Positions 1-9,059 of a stretch of 64,000 bases of DNA are shown piece by piece. This DNA is from Labilibaculum sp. (GTDB lineage Bacteria > Bacteroidota > Bacteroidia > Bacteroidales > Marinifilaceae): assembly GCF_963664555.1 (NCBI RefSeq), contig NZ_OY761461.1:2852001-2916000 (forward strand), read 5' to 3'. Each line of letters starts with the position of its first letter. Position 1 is the first letter of the stretch. The position numbers and the translations under genes are program-made. Under the pieces are notes generated by a model. It did not search any database. It was given only the letters and a program-made list of their open reading frames with translations, and was not told where the DNA came from.

Positions 1-1833
1 TATGCAAAAACCCACAACGATGGTGTTTTTGATGCTTACACCGACGAAATCCGTAAGTTTCGTTCATTAGGATTCCTTACAGGACTGCCGGACAACTATG
101 CCCGTGGCCGTATTATCGGTGATTACCGTCGTGTAGCGCTATATGGTATTGATCGTTTGATCGAAGCTAAAAAAGAAGATTTGAATGGTTTAACCGGAAC
201 CATGACTGATCATTTGATTCGTCTTCGCGAAGAAGTTGCCGAACAAATAAAGGCCCTTGGCGAAATTAAAAAACTGGGTGAAAAATACGGTTTGGAATTG
301 AATCGTCCGGCTGAAACTGCACAGGAAGCTATTCAGTGGGTTTATATGGGATACCTTGCCGCAGTAAAAGAGCAGGATGGTGCTGCAATGTCGCTGGGTA
401 ACGTTTCAACTTTTTTGGATGCTTATATTAACAGAGATTTAGAAGCCGGTTTTATCAGCGAAGAATTTGCTCAGGAAATGCTGGATCAGTTTGTTATGAA
501 ATTACGAATGGTCCGTCACCTTCGTATGAATGCTTACGATGAGATTTTTGCCGGCGATCCTACCTGGGTAACTGAATCAATCGGTGGAAACACAATTGAC
601 GGCAGAACCAAAGTAACCAAGACTTCTTTCCGTTTCTTAAATACACTATATACTCTTGGAGCTTCACCGGAACCAAACATGACCGTTCTTTGGTCTGAAA
701 CCTTACCGGAAGGATTCAAGAAATTCTGTGCTCAGGTTTCCATCGACACCTCTTCTATTCAGTACGAGAATGACCAGTTGATGTGTGATACCCGTAAATC
801 GGATGATTATGGTATTGCCTGTTGTGTTTCTTATCAGGAAATTGGAAAACAGATTCAGTTCTTTGGTGCACGTTGTAACCTGGCTAAAACGCTTCTTTTG
901 GCATTGAACGGCGGTCGCTGCGAAAAAACAGGAACTCAGTTGATCAATGGCATTCCTGCCATGAGCAGTGATGAATTGAATTTCGACGAAGTAATGAGCA
1001 ACTACATGATTGCGATGAAGGAAATGGCCCGTGTTTACAACGATTCAATGAACATCATCCACTACATGCACGATAAGTATTACTACGAGAAAGCCCAAAT
1101 GGCTCTTGTGGATACCAATCCTGCAATCAACCTGGCCTATGGTATTGCCGGTCTTTCGATTGTTGCCGATTCATTATCTGCCATCAAAAATGCAAAAGTA
1201 ACTGCTGTTCGTAACGAAGAAGGTTTGACCTGCGATTTCAAAATTGAAGGCGATTTTCCATACTATGGAAATGATAATGATGCAGTAGATTGTTTTGCTG
1301 TTGAAATCCCAAATCTATTCAATAGTTTACTGAAAGAACTGCACACCTACAAGAATGCAGAACCAACCATGTCAATCCTTACCATTACCTCGAACGTAGT
1401 TTATGGATTGAAAACGGGAGCTACTCCTGATGGAAGAGCAGCAGGTGTGCCTTTTGCTCCAGGTGCCAATCCAATGCACGGACGTGATTCTCATGGTGCG
1501 ATTGCCTCATTGAATTCTGTAGCTAAAATCAACTACGAAGATTCTTTGGACGGTATTTCGAACACCTTCTCTATTGTTCCTAAATCATTGGGCGCAACAG
1601 CAGAAACCCGTCAGGACAATCTGGTTACCATGATGGATGCTTACTTTATGAAAGGAGCTCATCACTTAAACGTAAATGTTCTGGACCGTGCGATGCTGGA
1701 AGATGCCATGGAGCATCCTGAAGAATATCCACAGTTAACAATCCGTGTTTCGGGTTATGCTGTAAACTTTGTTCGTTTAACCCGTGAGCAGCAACTGGAG
1801 GTGATCTCCCGCAGCTTCTTCGAAAAAATGTAA
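1..1833 (+). CDS. pflB: Formate acetyltransferase (pyruvate formate-lyase), 5' end outside window
   Basis: Cleaves pyruvate with CoA to acetyl-CoA and formate in anaerobic sugar breakdown, using a glycyl radical in the cytosol. The frame is open from base 1, so the first part of the gene lies upstream of the window. Seen: the adjacent catalytic cysteines in IACCVSY (about 815-835) and the C-terminal glycyl-radical motif RVSGYAVNF, with the Gly codon at 1753-1755. The remaining 610 residues carry the C-terminal four-fifths of a usual 740-760-residue PFL. The activase gene follows 111 bp downstream, after a hairpin, and a formate channel comes next, so this is a standard pfl-foc set. Identification is firm. 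Confidence 0.97.
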   Translation, partial: YAKTHNDGVFDAYTDEIRKFRSLGFLTGLPDNYARGRIIGDYRRVALYGIDRLIEAKKEDLNGLTGTMTDHLIRLREEVAEQIKALGEIKKLGEKYGLELNRPAETAQEAIQWVYMGYLAAVKEQDGAAMSLGNVSTFLDAYINRDLEAGFISEEFAQEMLDQFVMKLRMVRHLRMNAYDEIFAGDPTWVTESIGGNTIDGRTKVTKTSFRFLNTLYTLGASPEPNMTVLWSETLPEGFKKFCAQVSIDTSSIQYENDQLMCDTRKSDDYGIACCVSYQEIGKQIQFFGARCNLAKTLLLALNGGRCEKTGTQLINGIPAMSSDELNFDEVMSNYMIAMKEMARVYNDSMNIIHYMHDKYYYEKAQMALVDTNPAINLAYGIAGLSIVADSLSAIKNAKVTAVRNEEGLTCDFKIEGDFPYYGNDNDAVDCFAVEIPNLFNSLLKELHTYKNAEPTMSILTITSNVVYGLKTGATPDGRAAGVPFAPGANPMHGRDSHGAIASLNSVAKINYEDSLDGISNTFSIVPKSLGATAETRQDNLVTMMDAYFMKGAHHLNVNVLDRAMLEDAMEHPEEYPQLTIRVSGYAVNFVRLTREQQLEVISRSFFEKM

Positions 1834-1857
1834 GATCGTTTAATGATACAATGAGTA

Positions 1858-1883
1858 CCGGAGCTCTCCTTGAGAGTTTCCGG
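1858..1883 (+). terminator. Hairpin between pflB and pflA
   Basis: An inverted repeat (CCGGAGCTCTC, short loop, GAGAGTTTCCGG) lies 25 bp after the pflB stop. It has no clean T run, so it may act as a partial terminator or an mRNA-stabilising stem that sets the pflB to pflA ratio. That function is inference. Confidence 0.45.
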
Positions 1884-1944
1884 ACTCTGTTTTAATGTAC
1901 TGATGCTTACTATGGCATTTGTTTCCTAACCAAACAAGCAAATC

Positions 1945-2670
1945 ATGTTAAACGTTCACTCTTTTGAATCATTAGGTACTTATGACGGACCCGGAATCCG
2001 ATTGGTCGTTTTCCTTCAGGGATGCGCCTTTAAGTGTTTGTACTGTGCCAATCCCGACACCATTACTTTCGAAGGAGGAACACCGACTCCACTTGAAGAA
2101 ATCATGAGAATGGCACGCAGCCAACGTCCGTTCTTTGGAAAAACCGGTGGTGTAACCATTTCAGGCGGAGAACCGCTTTGGCAGGCCAAAGAACTGAAAA
2201 TTCTTTTCAAACAATTAAAAGAGGAAGGTTTTAACACCTGTATCGACAGCAATGGAAATGTGCTTACCGATGATGTGAAAGAATTGCTGCAGCATACGGA
2301 CTTGGTCTTGCTTGATATCAAGCACATCAATGCTGACTGGCATCAAAAAATTACAGGTAAACGCAACGATACAACTCTTAAGTTTGCGAAATACCTGCGC
2401 GAAAAAGAGGTGAAAATGTGGATGCGCTATGTACTGGTTCCCGGCTACTCCGATCAGCCTGAATATCTGCACGAAATGGGAAAATATTTTCAGGACTACG
2501 GGAATATTGAAAAACTGGAAATTCAGCCCTATCATAAATTGGGAGTTCACAAATATGAGCACTTAAATATGGAATACAAACTAAAGGATGTACCGGAAAA
2601 CACATTGGAACAACTGCAGGCAGCAAAGAATATCTTTCTTCAGTATTTTACTGAAGTCATAATTAATTAG
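1945..2670 (+). CDS. pflA: Pyruvate formate-lyase activating enzyme (radical SAM)
   Basis: Installs the glycyl radical on PflB using S-adenosylmethionine and a [4Fe-4S] cluster. The 241-residue product has the radical SAM cluster motif CAFKCLYC (Cys27, Cys31, Cys34) and the SAM-binding GGEP-type segment (TISGGEPLWQ, near residue 75). It lacks the extra ferredoxin insert found in activases of other glycyl-radical enzymes, such as the one at 29879-30787, which fits a true PFL activase. The length is normal for PflA. It sits between pflB and the formate channel in the same direction. Confidence 0.96.
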   Translation: MLNVHSFESLGTYDGPGIRLVVFLQGCAFKCLYCANPDTITFEGGTPTPLEEIMRMARSQRPFFGKTGGVTISGGEPLWQAKELKILFKQLKEEGFNTCIDSNGNVLTDDVKELLQHTDLVLLDIKHINADWHQKITGKRNDTTLKFAKYLREKEVKMWMRYVLVPGYSDQPEYLHEMGKYFQDYGNIEKLEIQPYHKLGVHKYEHLNMEYKLKDVPENTLEQLQAAKNIFLQYFTEVIIN

Positions 2671-2678
2671 GAATTAGG
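2665..2678 (+). repeat. Two copies of heptamer AATTAGG
   Basis: The 3' end of pflA and the bases after it contain AATTAGG twice in tandem. The same heptamer forms an 11-copy array after the next gene (3584-3660). Confidence 0.7.
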
Positions 2679-2729
2679 ATTTGAATCCAATTTTTTAATT
2701 GCTGATTATTCATTATTAATTGAACAGAC

Positions 2730-3578
2730 ATGTCATTTCAAGAAACCAAAGATGTAATTGAGGTGCTCAACCATAAACCAATTGCCAAAACACAGCAGGC
2801 ATTCCATTCGCCTGCCGAAACAGTTCAGGTTGTAAATCATACAGCAGAAGCAAAGCAAAAAACGCCTGCCAATAAAGTATTTGTTTTGGCAATCCTTGCA
2901 GGTGGATACATTGCCATGGGCAGTTTGCTTGCCTTAATTGTGGGAGGTGCCATGCCCGGATTGGCTCAGACCAATCCCGGATTGCAGAAATTCTTTTTTG
3001 GTGCGGTTTTCCCTTTGGGTTTAATTCTTTGTGCCGTTGCCGGAGCAGAACTCTTTACCGGAAATACAGCTTACTTTATCCCTTCTGTGCTATCGAAACG
3101 CATGTCGTTTAAAGTCCCTTTAAAAAATTGGGGAATTGTTTACATCGGCAACTTCATCGGCTCTTTAATCGTTGCCTACTTTTTGGTGTACCTAACCGGT
3201 GCATTGCTAAATTCTCCGTCGGTTGATACGGCAGTAAATATTGCAGTTGCGAAAACGTCCAACCCATTTTACAAAACTTTTCTGAAAGGAATAGCCTGCA
3301 ACTGGATGGTTGCATTGGCCATGTGGCTGGCATATGCGGCCAAAGATATCACCGGTAAAATACTCGGCATCTGGTTTCCGGTTATGGCTTTTGTGGCAAT
3401 GGGTTTTGAACACTGTGTAGCCAATATGTTTTTTATTCCTGTTGCTATTTTTCATGGTGCAGACATTACCTGGATGGATTTTATTGTGAAAAACCTGATA
3501 CCTGCAACCCTCGGAAATATTGTTGGCGGCGGATTGTTTGTTGGCACTGCCTATTGGTATGCTTACGATGAGAAATAA
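2730..3578 (+). CDS. focA: Formate/nitrite channel (FocA family)
   Basis: Integral membrane protein of the FNT family, expected to move formate made by PFL across the inner membrane. The 282-residue product has about 45 mostly polar N-terminal residues and then six hydrophobic segments. It carries FNT-like features such as the glycine-rich first helix (GGYIAMGSLLALIVGG) and a later segment, GFEHCVANMFFIP. It lies 59 bp after pflA in the same direction. FocA (formate) is preferred over NirC (nitrite) because of the neighbouring pflB and pflA; the substrate is inferred from context. Confidence 0.93.
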   Translation: MSFQETKDVIEVLNHKPIAKTQQAFHSPAETVQVVNHTAEAKQKTPANKVFVLAILAGGYIAMGSLLALIVGGAMPGLAQTNPGLQKFFFGAVFPLGLILCAVAGAELFTGNTAYFIPSVLSKRMSFKVPLKNWGIVYIGNFIGSLIVAYFLVYLTGALLNSPSVDTAVNIAVAKTSNPFYKTFLKGIACNWMVALAMWLAYAAKDITGKILGIWFPVMAFVAMGFEHCVANMFFIPVAIFHGADITWMDFIVKNLIPATLGNIVGGGLFVGTAYWYAYDEK

Positions 3579-3583
3579 TTGGG

Positions 3584-3660
3584 AATTAGGAATTAGGAAT
3601 TAGGAATTAGGAATTAGGAATTAGGAATTAGGAATTAGGAATTAGGAATTAGGAATTAGG
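3584..3660 (+). repeat. Tandem heptamer repeat, 11 x AATTAGG
   Basis: Eleven perfect head-to-tail copies of AATTAGG fill 3584-3660, starting 5 bp after the focA stop. Perfect identity between copies suggests active slippage or recent expansion. Confidence 0.97.
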
Positions 3661-4113
3661 ACAAAATTAATTTTTTAGGCGCAGAGCACCGCAGTATTTG
3701 TAGAAAATTAAATATAATATTGAGATAAGGTACAGCGTACCGTAACCTTTATCCAATCAGAATAAAAGATAAGATGTTCAAACCCATGAACATCCTATTC
3801 TATTTTTAAGACTTTTCAATACCCTTCATTTGCAAGTTCTATGTCATCCCGAAGTATCGAGGGATCTGTTTACTGAAAAGATCCTTCACTTTGTTCAGGA
3901 TTACAGCTGATTAGTAATTAAATACCATATTGAGAAAAAGAGGATGTTCAAACCAATGAACATCCTCTTTTATTTTATAGACTTTCAGCCTTTCGACTGT
4001 TGGACTGTTGGACTATTTGACTTTTCAAGACCCTTCAAGACTTTTGACCATTCGACCATTTGACTCTTCAAGACTCTTCAAGACCCTTCCAGACTCTTCA
4101 AGACCCTTCTTTC
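3661..4113. other. Gene-free stretch with duplicated hairpin segments and low-complexity repeats
   Basis: No gene is seen. A stretch at about 3700-3805 reappears in altered form at about 3915-3975; each copy ends in a hairpin built from GATGTTCA and TGAACATC followed by T-rich DNA. Between them is a CCCGAAGTATCGAGGGATC-type segment (about 3846-3865). From 3985 to 4110 there is low-complexity sequence with many TTCAAGAC-like and TTTGACT-like units. Confidence 0.7.
3941..3972. terminator. Hairpin terminator between focA and purT
   Basis: AGGATGTTCA, a short loop and TGAACATCCT are followed by TTTTATTTT on the plus strand and preceded by an A-rich run. It could work for both converging genes. 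A similar hairpin lies at about 3774-3795. Confidence 0.6.
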
Positions 4114-5283
4114 TTACTTATTCTTCACCGAAATTAAAGCAGCCATTTCTTTGGCCTGATCTACGCAGGTAAAAACATCTGTACCGATAGAATTGTATGC
4201 CAATGTCACTCCCATGCGGCGGTATTCGCGGCTGGTTGGCTTGCCAAACAAACGAAAATCTGATTTCGGATAAACTGCCGCTTTCTCCAATCCTTCAAAA
4301 TAAGGATGAGATCCTTCCATACCGGCCAAAATAACGGCACTCGCTCCCACTCTTTCCAAGCTGATTTCCGGAATAGGCAAACCCAGTACGGCACGGCAGT
4401 GCAGTTCGAATTCACTGAAATTTTGTGTGCCTGCCAGTGTTACCATTCCTGTATCGTGCGGACGGGGCGATAATTCGGAAAAAACAACTCCATCTTCGCA
4501 AATAAAGAACTCAACTCCCCAAAGACCAGCTCCTCCCAGTTCCCTGGTTACTTTCCCGGCCATATCCTGAGCCGCTTTTACATCTGCATCAGAAATTACT
4601 GCCGGCTGCCAGCTTTGCTGATAATCGCCACGTTCCTGAACATGACCTATCGGCGGGCAAAATAAGGTTGGTCCATTCTTTTGTGTTACTGTCAGCAAGG
4701 TAATCTCCGAAGTAAATTTCACAAAAGCTTCCACAATTACATCACCTGAATCACCACGGCCTTTAGAGCCGGCAATGTTCCAGGCCTTTTCAATATCAGC
4801 TTCACATTTGATTACCGACTGCCCTTTTCCCGACGACGACATCAGTGGTTTCACCACGCAGGGCATTCCCACCTCTTCCACCACAGCATACATCTCCTCC
4901 AACGAGCCTGCATACAAATATTTGGCAGTTCTGATCCCCAGGTCCTTTGCCGCCAGATCGCGGATTGCCCTTCGGTCCATGGTAAAATTGGCTGCTTTTG
5001 CACTCGGCACCACCTGAATGCCTTGTTTCTCGTACGCGTAAAACCGTTCGGTACGAATCGCTTCAATCTCCGGCACAATCAAATCCGGCTGATGCCTGGC
5101 CACCACTGCATCAAGGGCATCGCCATCCAACATATTAATCACTTCGGATGCATCTGCAACCTGCATGGCCGGAGCTCCCGAGTAACTATCAACTGCAACT
5201 ACATTTTGTCCCAGACGTTGTGCGGCAATCACAAATTCCTTTCCCAGCTCTCCCGAGCCCAACAGTAAAATTTTTTTCAACAT
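4114..5283 (-). CDS. purT: Formate-dependent phosphoribosylglycinamide formyltransferase
   Basis: Makes formyl-GAR from GAR, formate and ATP in purine synthesis, replacing the folate-dependent PurN step. The 389-residue product is a full-length PurT. It opens with the nucleotide-binding loop [11 protein letters not shown] (about residues 5-15), followed by the ATP-grasp core with [14 protein letters not shown] (about 145-160) and the [16 protein letters not shown] segment typical of the PurT/PurK family. It converges on pflB-pflA-focA, so a formate producer, a formate channel and a formate consumer sit side by side. Confidence 0.96.
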   Translation of the reverse strand: MLKKILLLGSGELGKEFVIAAQRLGQNVVAVDSYSGAPAMQVADASEVINMLDGDALDAVVARHQPDLIVPEIEAIRTERFYAYEKQGIQVVPSAKAANFTMDRRAIRDLAAKDLGIRTAKYLYAGSLEEMYAVVEEVGMPCVVKPLMSSSGKGQSVIKCEADIEKAWNIAGSKGRGDSGDVIVEAFVKFTSEITLLTVTQKNGPTLFCPPIGHVQERGDYQQSWQPAVISDADVKAAQDMAGKVTRELGGAGLWGVEFFICEDGVVFSELSPRPHDTGMVTLAGTQNFSEFELHCRAVLGLPIPEISLERVGASAVILAGMEGSHPYFEGLEKAAVYPKSDFRLFGKPTSREYRRMGVTLAYNSIGTDVFTCVDQAKEMAALISVKNK

Positions 5284-5577
5284 AAAATCACTTCCGGTTT
5301 ATAAATGGATTATTAATGGTTGTAAAGTATTTAATACTGATTTGTATTAAAATAGCATCAGAGCCGTAAAATTACATTCTATTTTTCTAAAACCGGATAC
5401 AACAGATCGATTTTTCAATCTTCAGAGGCATTTTAATGCCGGCAGGTACAAGTTAAATTGCAGAAAAATGACTACATTCGAATTGGTAAACAAAACAGTA
5501 TCAAAAATTAATGTTTAAATGCATCAAACAAAAAAATAAATAAATTTCTTATTTCATCCCCAAATAAACAAAACTTT

Positions 5578-5913
5578 ATGAGCAAAGAGCACAGTACCCT
5601 TACAGAGTTTTTCAACTTTCTTGCTGCAAAACCAAATCACCTGCAGCAAGATGCCGAAGAAGTTATACAGGATTATTACAATTTTAGAGCCGAACGGATT
5701 GCAAAGGAAAAAGAAGAAAAAAGAATAAAACAATTAAAGAAATTGGAATTAATTGTACAAAAAAGAGAGGCACAACAAGCAAAAAACCTAAAGCCTAAAA
5801 TGCAGCGGATCTCTTTACCTAAAAAACCCACTGAACAAAAAACAATAAATAAAAAGTCGAAAATAAATACCATGTCCGAGATGCGGAAATTGATTGACCG
5901 CATTCGAAATTAA
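5578..5913 (+). CDS. Small hypothetical coiled-coil protein
   Basis: Not recognised. The 111-residue product has a short helical N-terminus (LTEFFNFLAAKPNHLQQDAEEVIQ, residues 8-31) and then a very Lys/Glu-rich stretch likely to form a coiled coil (about 38-70). The C-terminus is basic. No signal peptide or membrane segment is seen. It stands alone between purT and the haemoglobin gene and is followed by a strong bidirectional hairpin. Its composition suits a small cytosolic nucleic-acid- or protein-binding factor, but that is only a guess. Confidence 0.6.
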   Translation: MSKEHSTLTEFFNFLAAKPNHLQQDAEEVIQDYYNFRAERIAKEKEEKRIKQLKKLELIVQKREAQQAKNLKPKMQRISLPKKPTEQKTINKKSKINTMSEMRKLIDRIRN

Positions 5914-5950
5914 GATCCGGACAAACTCTCTTACTGCTTATTTTCTCCAT

Positions 5951-6017
5951 AAAAAAAGGTGTTCAAAAAGTAAAATTTCATTTTAATATGAAACAATTAC
6001 TTTTTGAACACCCTCTT
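5951..6017. terminator. Bidirectional terminator
   Basis: A 16-bp perfect inverted repeat (GGTGTTCAAAAAGTAA at 5958-5973 and its complement at 5997-6012) has an A run on the left and a T-rich run on the right. It separates two converging genes. Confidence 0.85.
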
Positions 6018-6036
6018 TCTTTACTTCAGAAATAAT

Positions 6037-6402
6037 CTATACAGCAACAATTTCCTCTCTCATGCTAAAAAGAACAAAGAGTACTTCTTCCTTTTCGCGC
6101 TGACCGGTATTACTCATATCCATAGCTTTCATCACGTCGGCCATAACCTCAACAAACTCCTTTTCGCTGACATTCATTCCCTTGTGTGTTGTCCGCATAT
6201 CGGCACCTTTGTACAAATCCGGACCACCCGTGCCTGCCATCAAAAAAGTTGCAGCCCCGTTTTTCATCGCTTTCACATCTGCTTTCGCATTTTTAAACCT
6301 GACAGAAATTGCCGGATTAAGCAAATGCAAATCAACAACATCATTGGCAATTTTGGCAATTCCCTCTTTTCCGCCTAACCGTTCGTAAAGTGTTCCGCTC
6401 AT
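6037..6402 (-). CDS. Truncated haemoglobin, group 1 type
   Basis: Small haem protein that probably binds O2 or NO in the cytosol. The 121-residue product begins SGTLYERLGG, has GGPDLYKG (59-66) and the proximal histidine in TTHKGM (His73), all typical of group 1 truncated globins. The start is set at 6402 and not at the in-frame ATG 48 bp upstream, because AAAGGAGG lies just before it. By eye alignment the helix-B tyrosine that usually contacts bound ligand is replaced by a hydrophobic residue (VVDLHLL segment), so ligand chemistry may differ. Confidence 0.9.
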   Translation of the reverse strand: MSGTLYERLGGKEGIAKIANDVVDLHLLNPAISVRFKNAKADVKAMKNGAATFLMAGTGGPDLYKGADMRTTHKGMNVSEKEFVEVMADVMKAMDMSNTGQREKEEVLFVLFSMREEIVAV

Positions 6403-6420
6403 CTTCTTTCCTCCTTTTAT
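6403..6420 (-). promoter_or_regulatory. Strong Shine-Dalgarno that fixes the haemoglobin start
   Basis: Reading the minus strand, AAAAGGAGGAAAGAAG precedes ATG at 6402. Such a strong SD is uncommon in Bacteroidota and rules out the upstream in-frame start. Confidence 0.8.
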
Positions 6421-6558
6421 AGTAAATAAACAAGAAGTTAAGCTTTCCACCCGCCAAAGTCAATACAAGGATCTTATTTATAATACCAGATCCGCTCACG
6501 AATTGCAGCCTGCAGACACAAGGAAAAGCATACTGAATCAATTTGGCTTTTAAAATGG

Positions 6559-6909
6559 TTCCGGAAACAATTGCGTCCTAAACGTTTTTTGAGAATAAGT
6601 ATTAATTACTTCTTTTATAAAAACTTACAGCTCGTAATAATCTTAAGGGGTACAATTTAAGTTAGGTATTTGATTGGCATCTTTTTTAAAGAGCTTTCGT
6701 TTTAGTTCAAACCTTTAGTAAGACCGGGAAGCTGAGAACTTGTTCGAAGATCGCCCGTACGCACTTAGGTTTGAATTAAATAAGGAAGTTTTTTAAAAAA
6801 GATGCCTTGAATTTCTTTGCTTCGTTTCTTGTTTCAAGACAAGAAATGATGTCGGGTTTGGGCGGAAAGCCCAATTGTTAAAATTAATTAGGACAATATT
6901 GTTCCGGAA
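6559..6909. mobile_element. 351-bp inverted-repeat element, MITE-like
   Basis: The ends are imperfect inverted repeats starting TTCCGGAA and continuing to GTCCTAA (6559-6581 and about 6887-6909). Inside is a second, perfect 15-bp inverted repeat (GGCATCTTTTTTAAA at 6676-6690 and its complement at 6792-6806). It encloses a 12-of-13 match pair (TTAGTTCAAACCT and AGGTTTGAATTAA). No reading frame is present. It may be a non-autonomous transposon or a structured RNA; no target duplication was found. Confidence 0.5.
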
Positions 6910-6923
6910 ACTATTTGTCATGC

Positions 6924-7556
6924 TTACTCTATTGGATTAAGAACCACCCGAATGATCTCCGATTGCTTGCCCACCTTTTTACCCGCGTACATATAGTAGG
7001 CATAGTATTCCCTAACCTCGGTAAGTTTTGGATTCACCCGCGGACGGGTATCTTCAAAATCCGATCCTTTTACACTGGTCTGAAAATCGTAATTCCCATC
7101 GTTTATTTTGCCGTACAGCATAATGCCATCCATAGGGGATTTAGTAAAACTAAGGTGAGCAATACCCCCCACTTCTTTTCCTTTCAGATCCGGTTTCTTG
7201 TTGGTGGTCGACTCTACCTTGTTTTCGTTCACCAAACCCAATTCCAGTTTTAATTCAGGAGTAATGCCTGATGTTAGGTCAATGATTTTTTTGTACTCCC
7301 GCAATGATTTTTCAACAGAACTATGGCCTGCAGCATAAATAGTCCGGGAATCACGGGCTACTTTCTGATCTGCATTTTTCTGGTCGCAGCGGGTTTTATC
7401 CGCCTGAAGCTCTTGTATAATAGAATCAGTTGGTTCTTTGGGCAAAAGTCCATCGGTAACCAATTGTGGCGCCTTATCCAAAAAATTGTCTCTCTTTCGG
7501 GCAAAACCAGTCTCATTGTATTCTATAAAATCTTTTTTTATGACTATCTGTGCCAT
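6924..7556 (-). CDS. Hypothetical protein with FN3-like C-terminal domain
   Basis: The 210-residue product has no signal peptide. The N-terminal half is helical and charged. The C-terminal 85 residues (about 125-210) read like a fibronectin type III-like module: hydrophobic strands, SPMDGIMLYGK, a bound-like loop FEDTRPRVNP and the ending REYYAYYMYAGKKVGKQSEIIRV. This pattern is common in a family of unnamed Bacteroidota proteins of similar length. No function can be given. It is monocistronic, and the inverted-repeat element lies immediately after its stop. Confidence 0.7.
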   Translation of the reverse strand: MAQIVIKKDFIEYNETGFARKRDNFLDKAPQLVTDGLLPKEPTDSIIQELQADKTRCDQKNADQKVARDSRTIYAAGHSSVEKSLREYKKIIDLTSGITPELKLELGLVNENKVESTTNKKPDLKGKEVGGIAHLSFTKSPMDGIMLYGKINDGNYDFQTSVKGSDFEDTRPRVNPKLTEVREYYAYYMYAGKKVGKQSEIIRVVLNPIE

Positions 7557-7574
7557 CTTATTAATTTTTATTGA

Positions 7575-8862
7575 TTAAACATATTCTTCAGGACCCTGTA
7601 TTAAAGCTAGGAAAGATTATTTTATAAAAATGCTTTTTTTTTGATATTTTTTTTCTCAACGGACTTAACATCGCAAAAATACTGGGGCTGCAGGATCAAA
7701 TTTTATTGTTCTGATAAAGCGACAATTAGTGATTTTTGAGCGTTTTTCTATATATCAAAATGTCAGAGAATATATGGTTAAGTTTAAAAAAACCTAAACA
7801 GGGCGACATACAAAAAATCATTGTTCCCAATCCTATTCATTACAGACTGATAGACAGATCATTATTCCAATTCCTGGCGAAATTGTGAAAAAATGACGTT
7901 TCGCCACTTTTAATTTGTTTTGTAAAACAACTTGTAAACAATATTTAATTTAAAATACCCGTTTTCAAAAGCAATCAGAAGTATTTATTCATTTTATAAA
8001 AATAATGCCTGTAAGTGTTTTTACGGACAAATTGTGCCATCCAGCAATTTTTCTGAGACGTGTTGGAATTTTCCTGAGACCTGTTGGAATTTTTCCGGGG
8101 CATTTTTCAAGTTGATTTGGGTCTTTTTGGTGTTTCAAATGAGCAAAATACTGTCTGTTTTGGTCTCGGAAAAATCGCAACACGCATTTTGAAAATCCCA
8201 ATATGCATTTTGGAAATTGTAAAATGCCATTTGAAAGTTTTCTGAGAGCCAGATTAAAACGCAAAAGCTGGTTTCTGAGTGGTATTTGATATTTTCTTCT
8301 GCTAAAAGTATTGATTGAAACCAATCATTCACTTTAAGAAATTGGCTCGCTGTTTTTTCCCCCCCTACTCTCAGCAAATAAAATAAGTGTAAGCCTATTA
8401 TTTTTTATGATTTCCTGTTACAATTAAAATAAGATGGCTACATTCGGTTTCTAGTAACGATAAATAATTACAAACTTGTGTTGCTGTTTGGAGGAGTAAG
8501 TGCAGATGCAAACGAAATAAAGCCAAGGACTTTATTTAGAAGTAGCGTGCAAGTGAAAAAGACCGAAATAAACATTGAAACCAGGTTATATAATTTGAAA
8601 AAACGAATTGAAAATATTAGCTCATTGTTTATTGCTTGGTACATGAAAAAAAATAGTTTTTGCCCGCCCGCTTCTGCCCTTCGGGACAGTTGGGGAAGCC
8701 TGCGCACATTGCACACATTGGCAAGCCACACGGGCCGATGCTCAAACCAAAGAGTACAATTTTACCGACGCAATACACCAATATACTGATAGATTATATC
8801 TTAAAAAATGAGATGTTAAATCAAAATGATTATTTTAGCTGACTGAAAAATGTATTTCAAAA
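7575..8862. other. Long gene-free stretch before the defence-type operon
   Basis: No convincing gene is seen in 1.3 kb. 8035-8250 is low-complexity, with repeated GAGACSTGTTGGAATTTT-like and GAAAATCCCAATATGCATTT-like units. 8660-8760 is a GC-richer patch with CGGGACAGTTGGGGAAGCC and ACACATTGGCAAGCCACACG, similar in style to intergenic debris near integration points in Bacteroidota. 8844-8859 has the inverted repeat TGAAA-N6-TTTCA just before the first operon gene. Confidence 0.6.
8844..8859 (+). promoter_or_regulatory. Possible operator for the XRE regulator
   Basis: TGAAA and TTTCA form an inverted repeat with a 6-bp spacer ending 4 bp before the ATG at 8863. Controller proteins of restriction systems often bind such sites over their own promoter. 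The short arms make this tentative. Confidence 0.3.
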
Positions 8863-9057
8863 ATGAATAGAATAAAAGAAGTACTTGAGGAGAAAGGTAT
8901 AAAGCAGACTTGGTTAGCTGACAAGTTGGGTAAAAGTTATAACATGGTAAATGCATACGTGCAAAACCGACAACAACCCCGACTTGAAATTTTTACCGAA
9001 ATTGCTAAAATTTTGGATGTCGATATAAAAGACTTAATTGTCTCAACTAAAAAATAA
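8863..9057 (+). CDS. XRE-type helix-turn-helix regulator (controller-like)
   Basis: The 64-residue protein is almost only a Cro/CI-type HTH domain: KGIKQTWLADKLGKSYNMVN (helices 2-3, about residues 11-30), then LEIFTEIAKILDVDIKDLI. Size and position, 2 nt ahead of a DNA methyltransferase gene, match the controller (C) proteins of type II restriction systems. These delay nuclease expression until the host DNA is methylated. That role is inferred; the DNA-binding fold is clear. It is the first gene of a six-gene operon. Confidence 0.85.
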   Translation: MNRIKEVLEEKGIKQTWLADKLGKSYNMVNAYVQNRQQPRLEIFTEIAKILDVDIKDLIVSTKK

Positions 9058-9059
9058 TA

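Noticed and set aside
2677..2690. GGATTTGAATCC, similar to a tRNA T-arm
   Set aside because: No acceptor or anticodon stem around it.
7989..8377. Two overlapping minus-strand frames of 80-111 codons
   Set aside because: They run through low-complexity repeats, overlap each other and have no ribosome binding site or protein-like composition.
8468..8842. Frames on both strands around a GC-richer patch
   Set aside because: Frames on opposite strands overlap and read like translated intergenic repeat; no start signal or domain.
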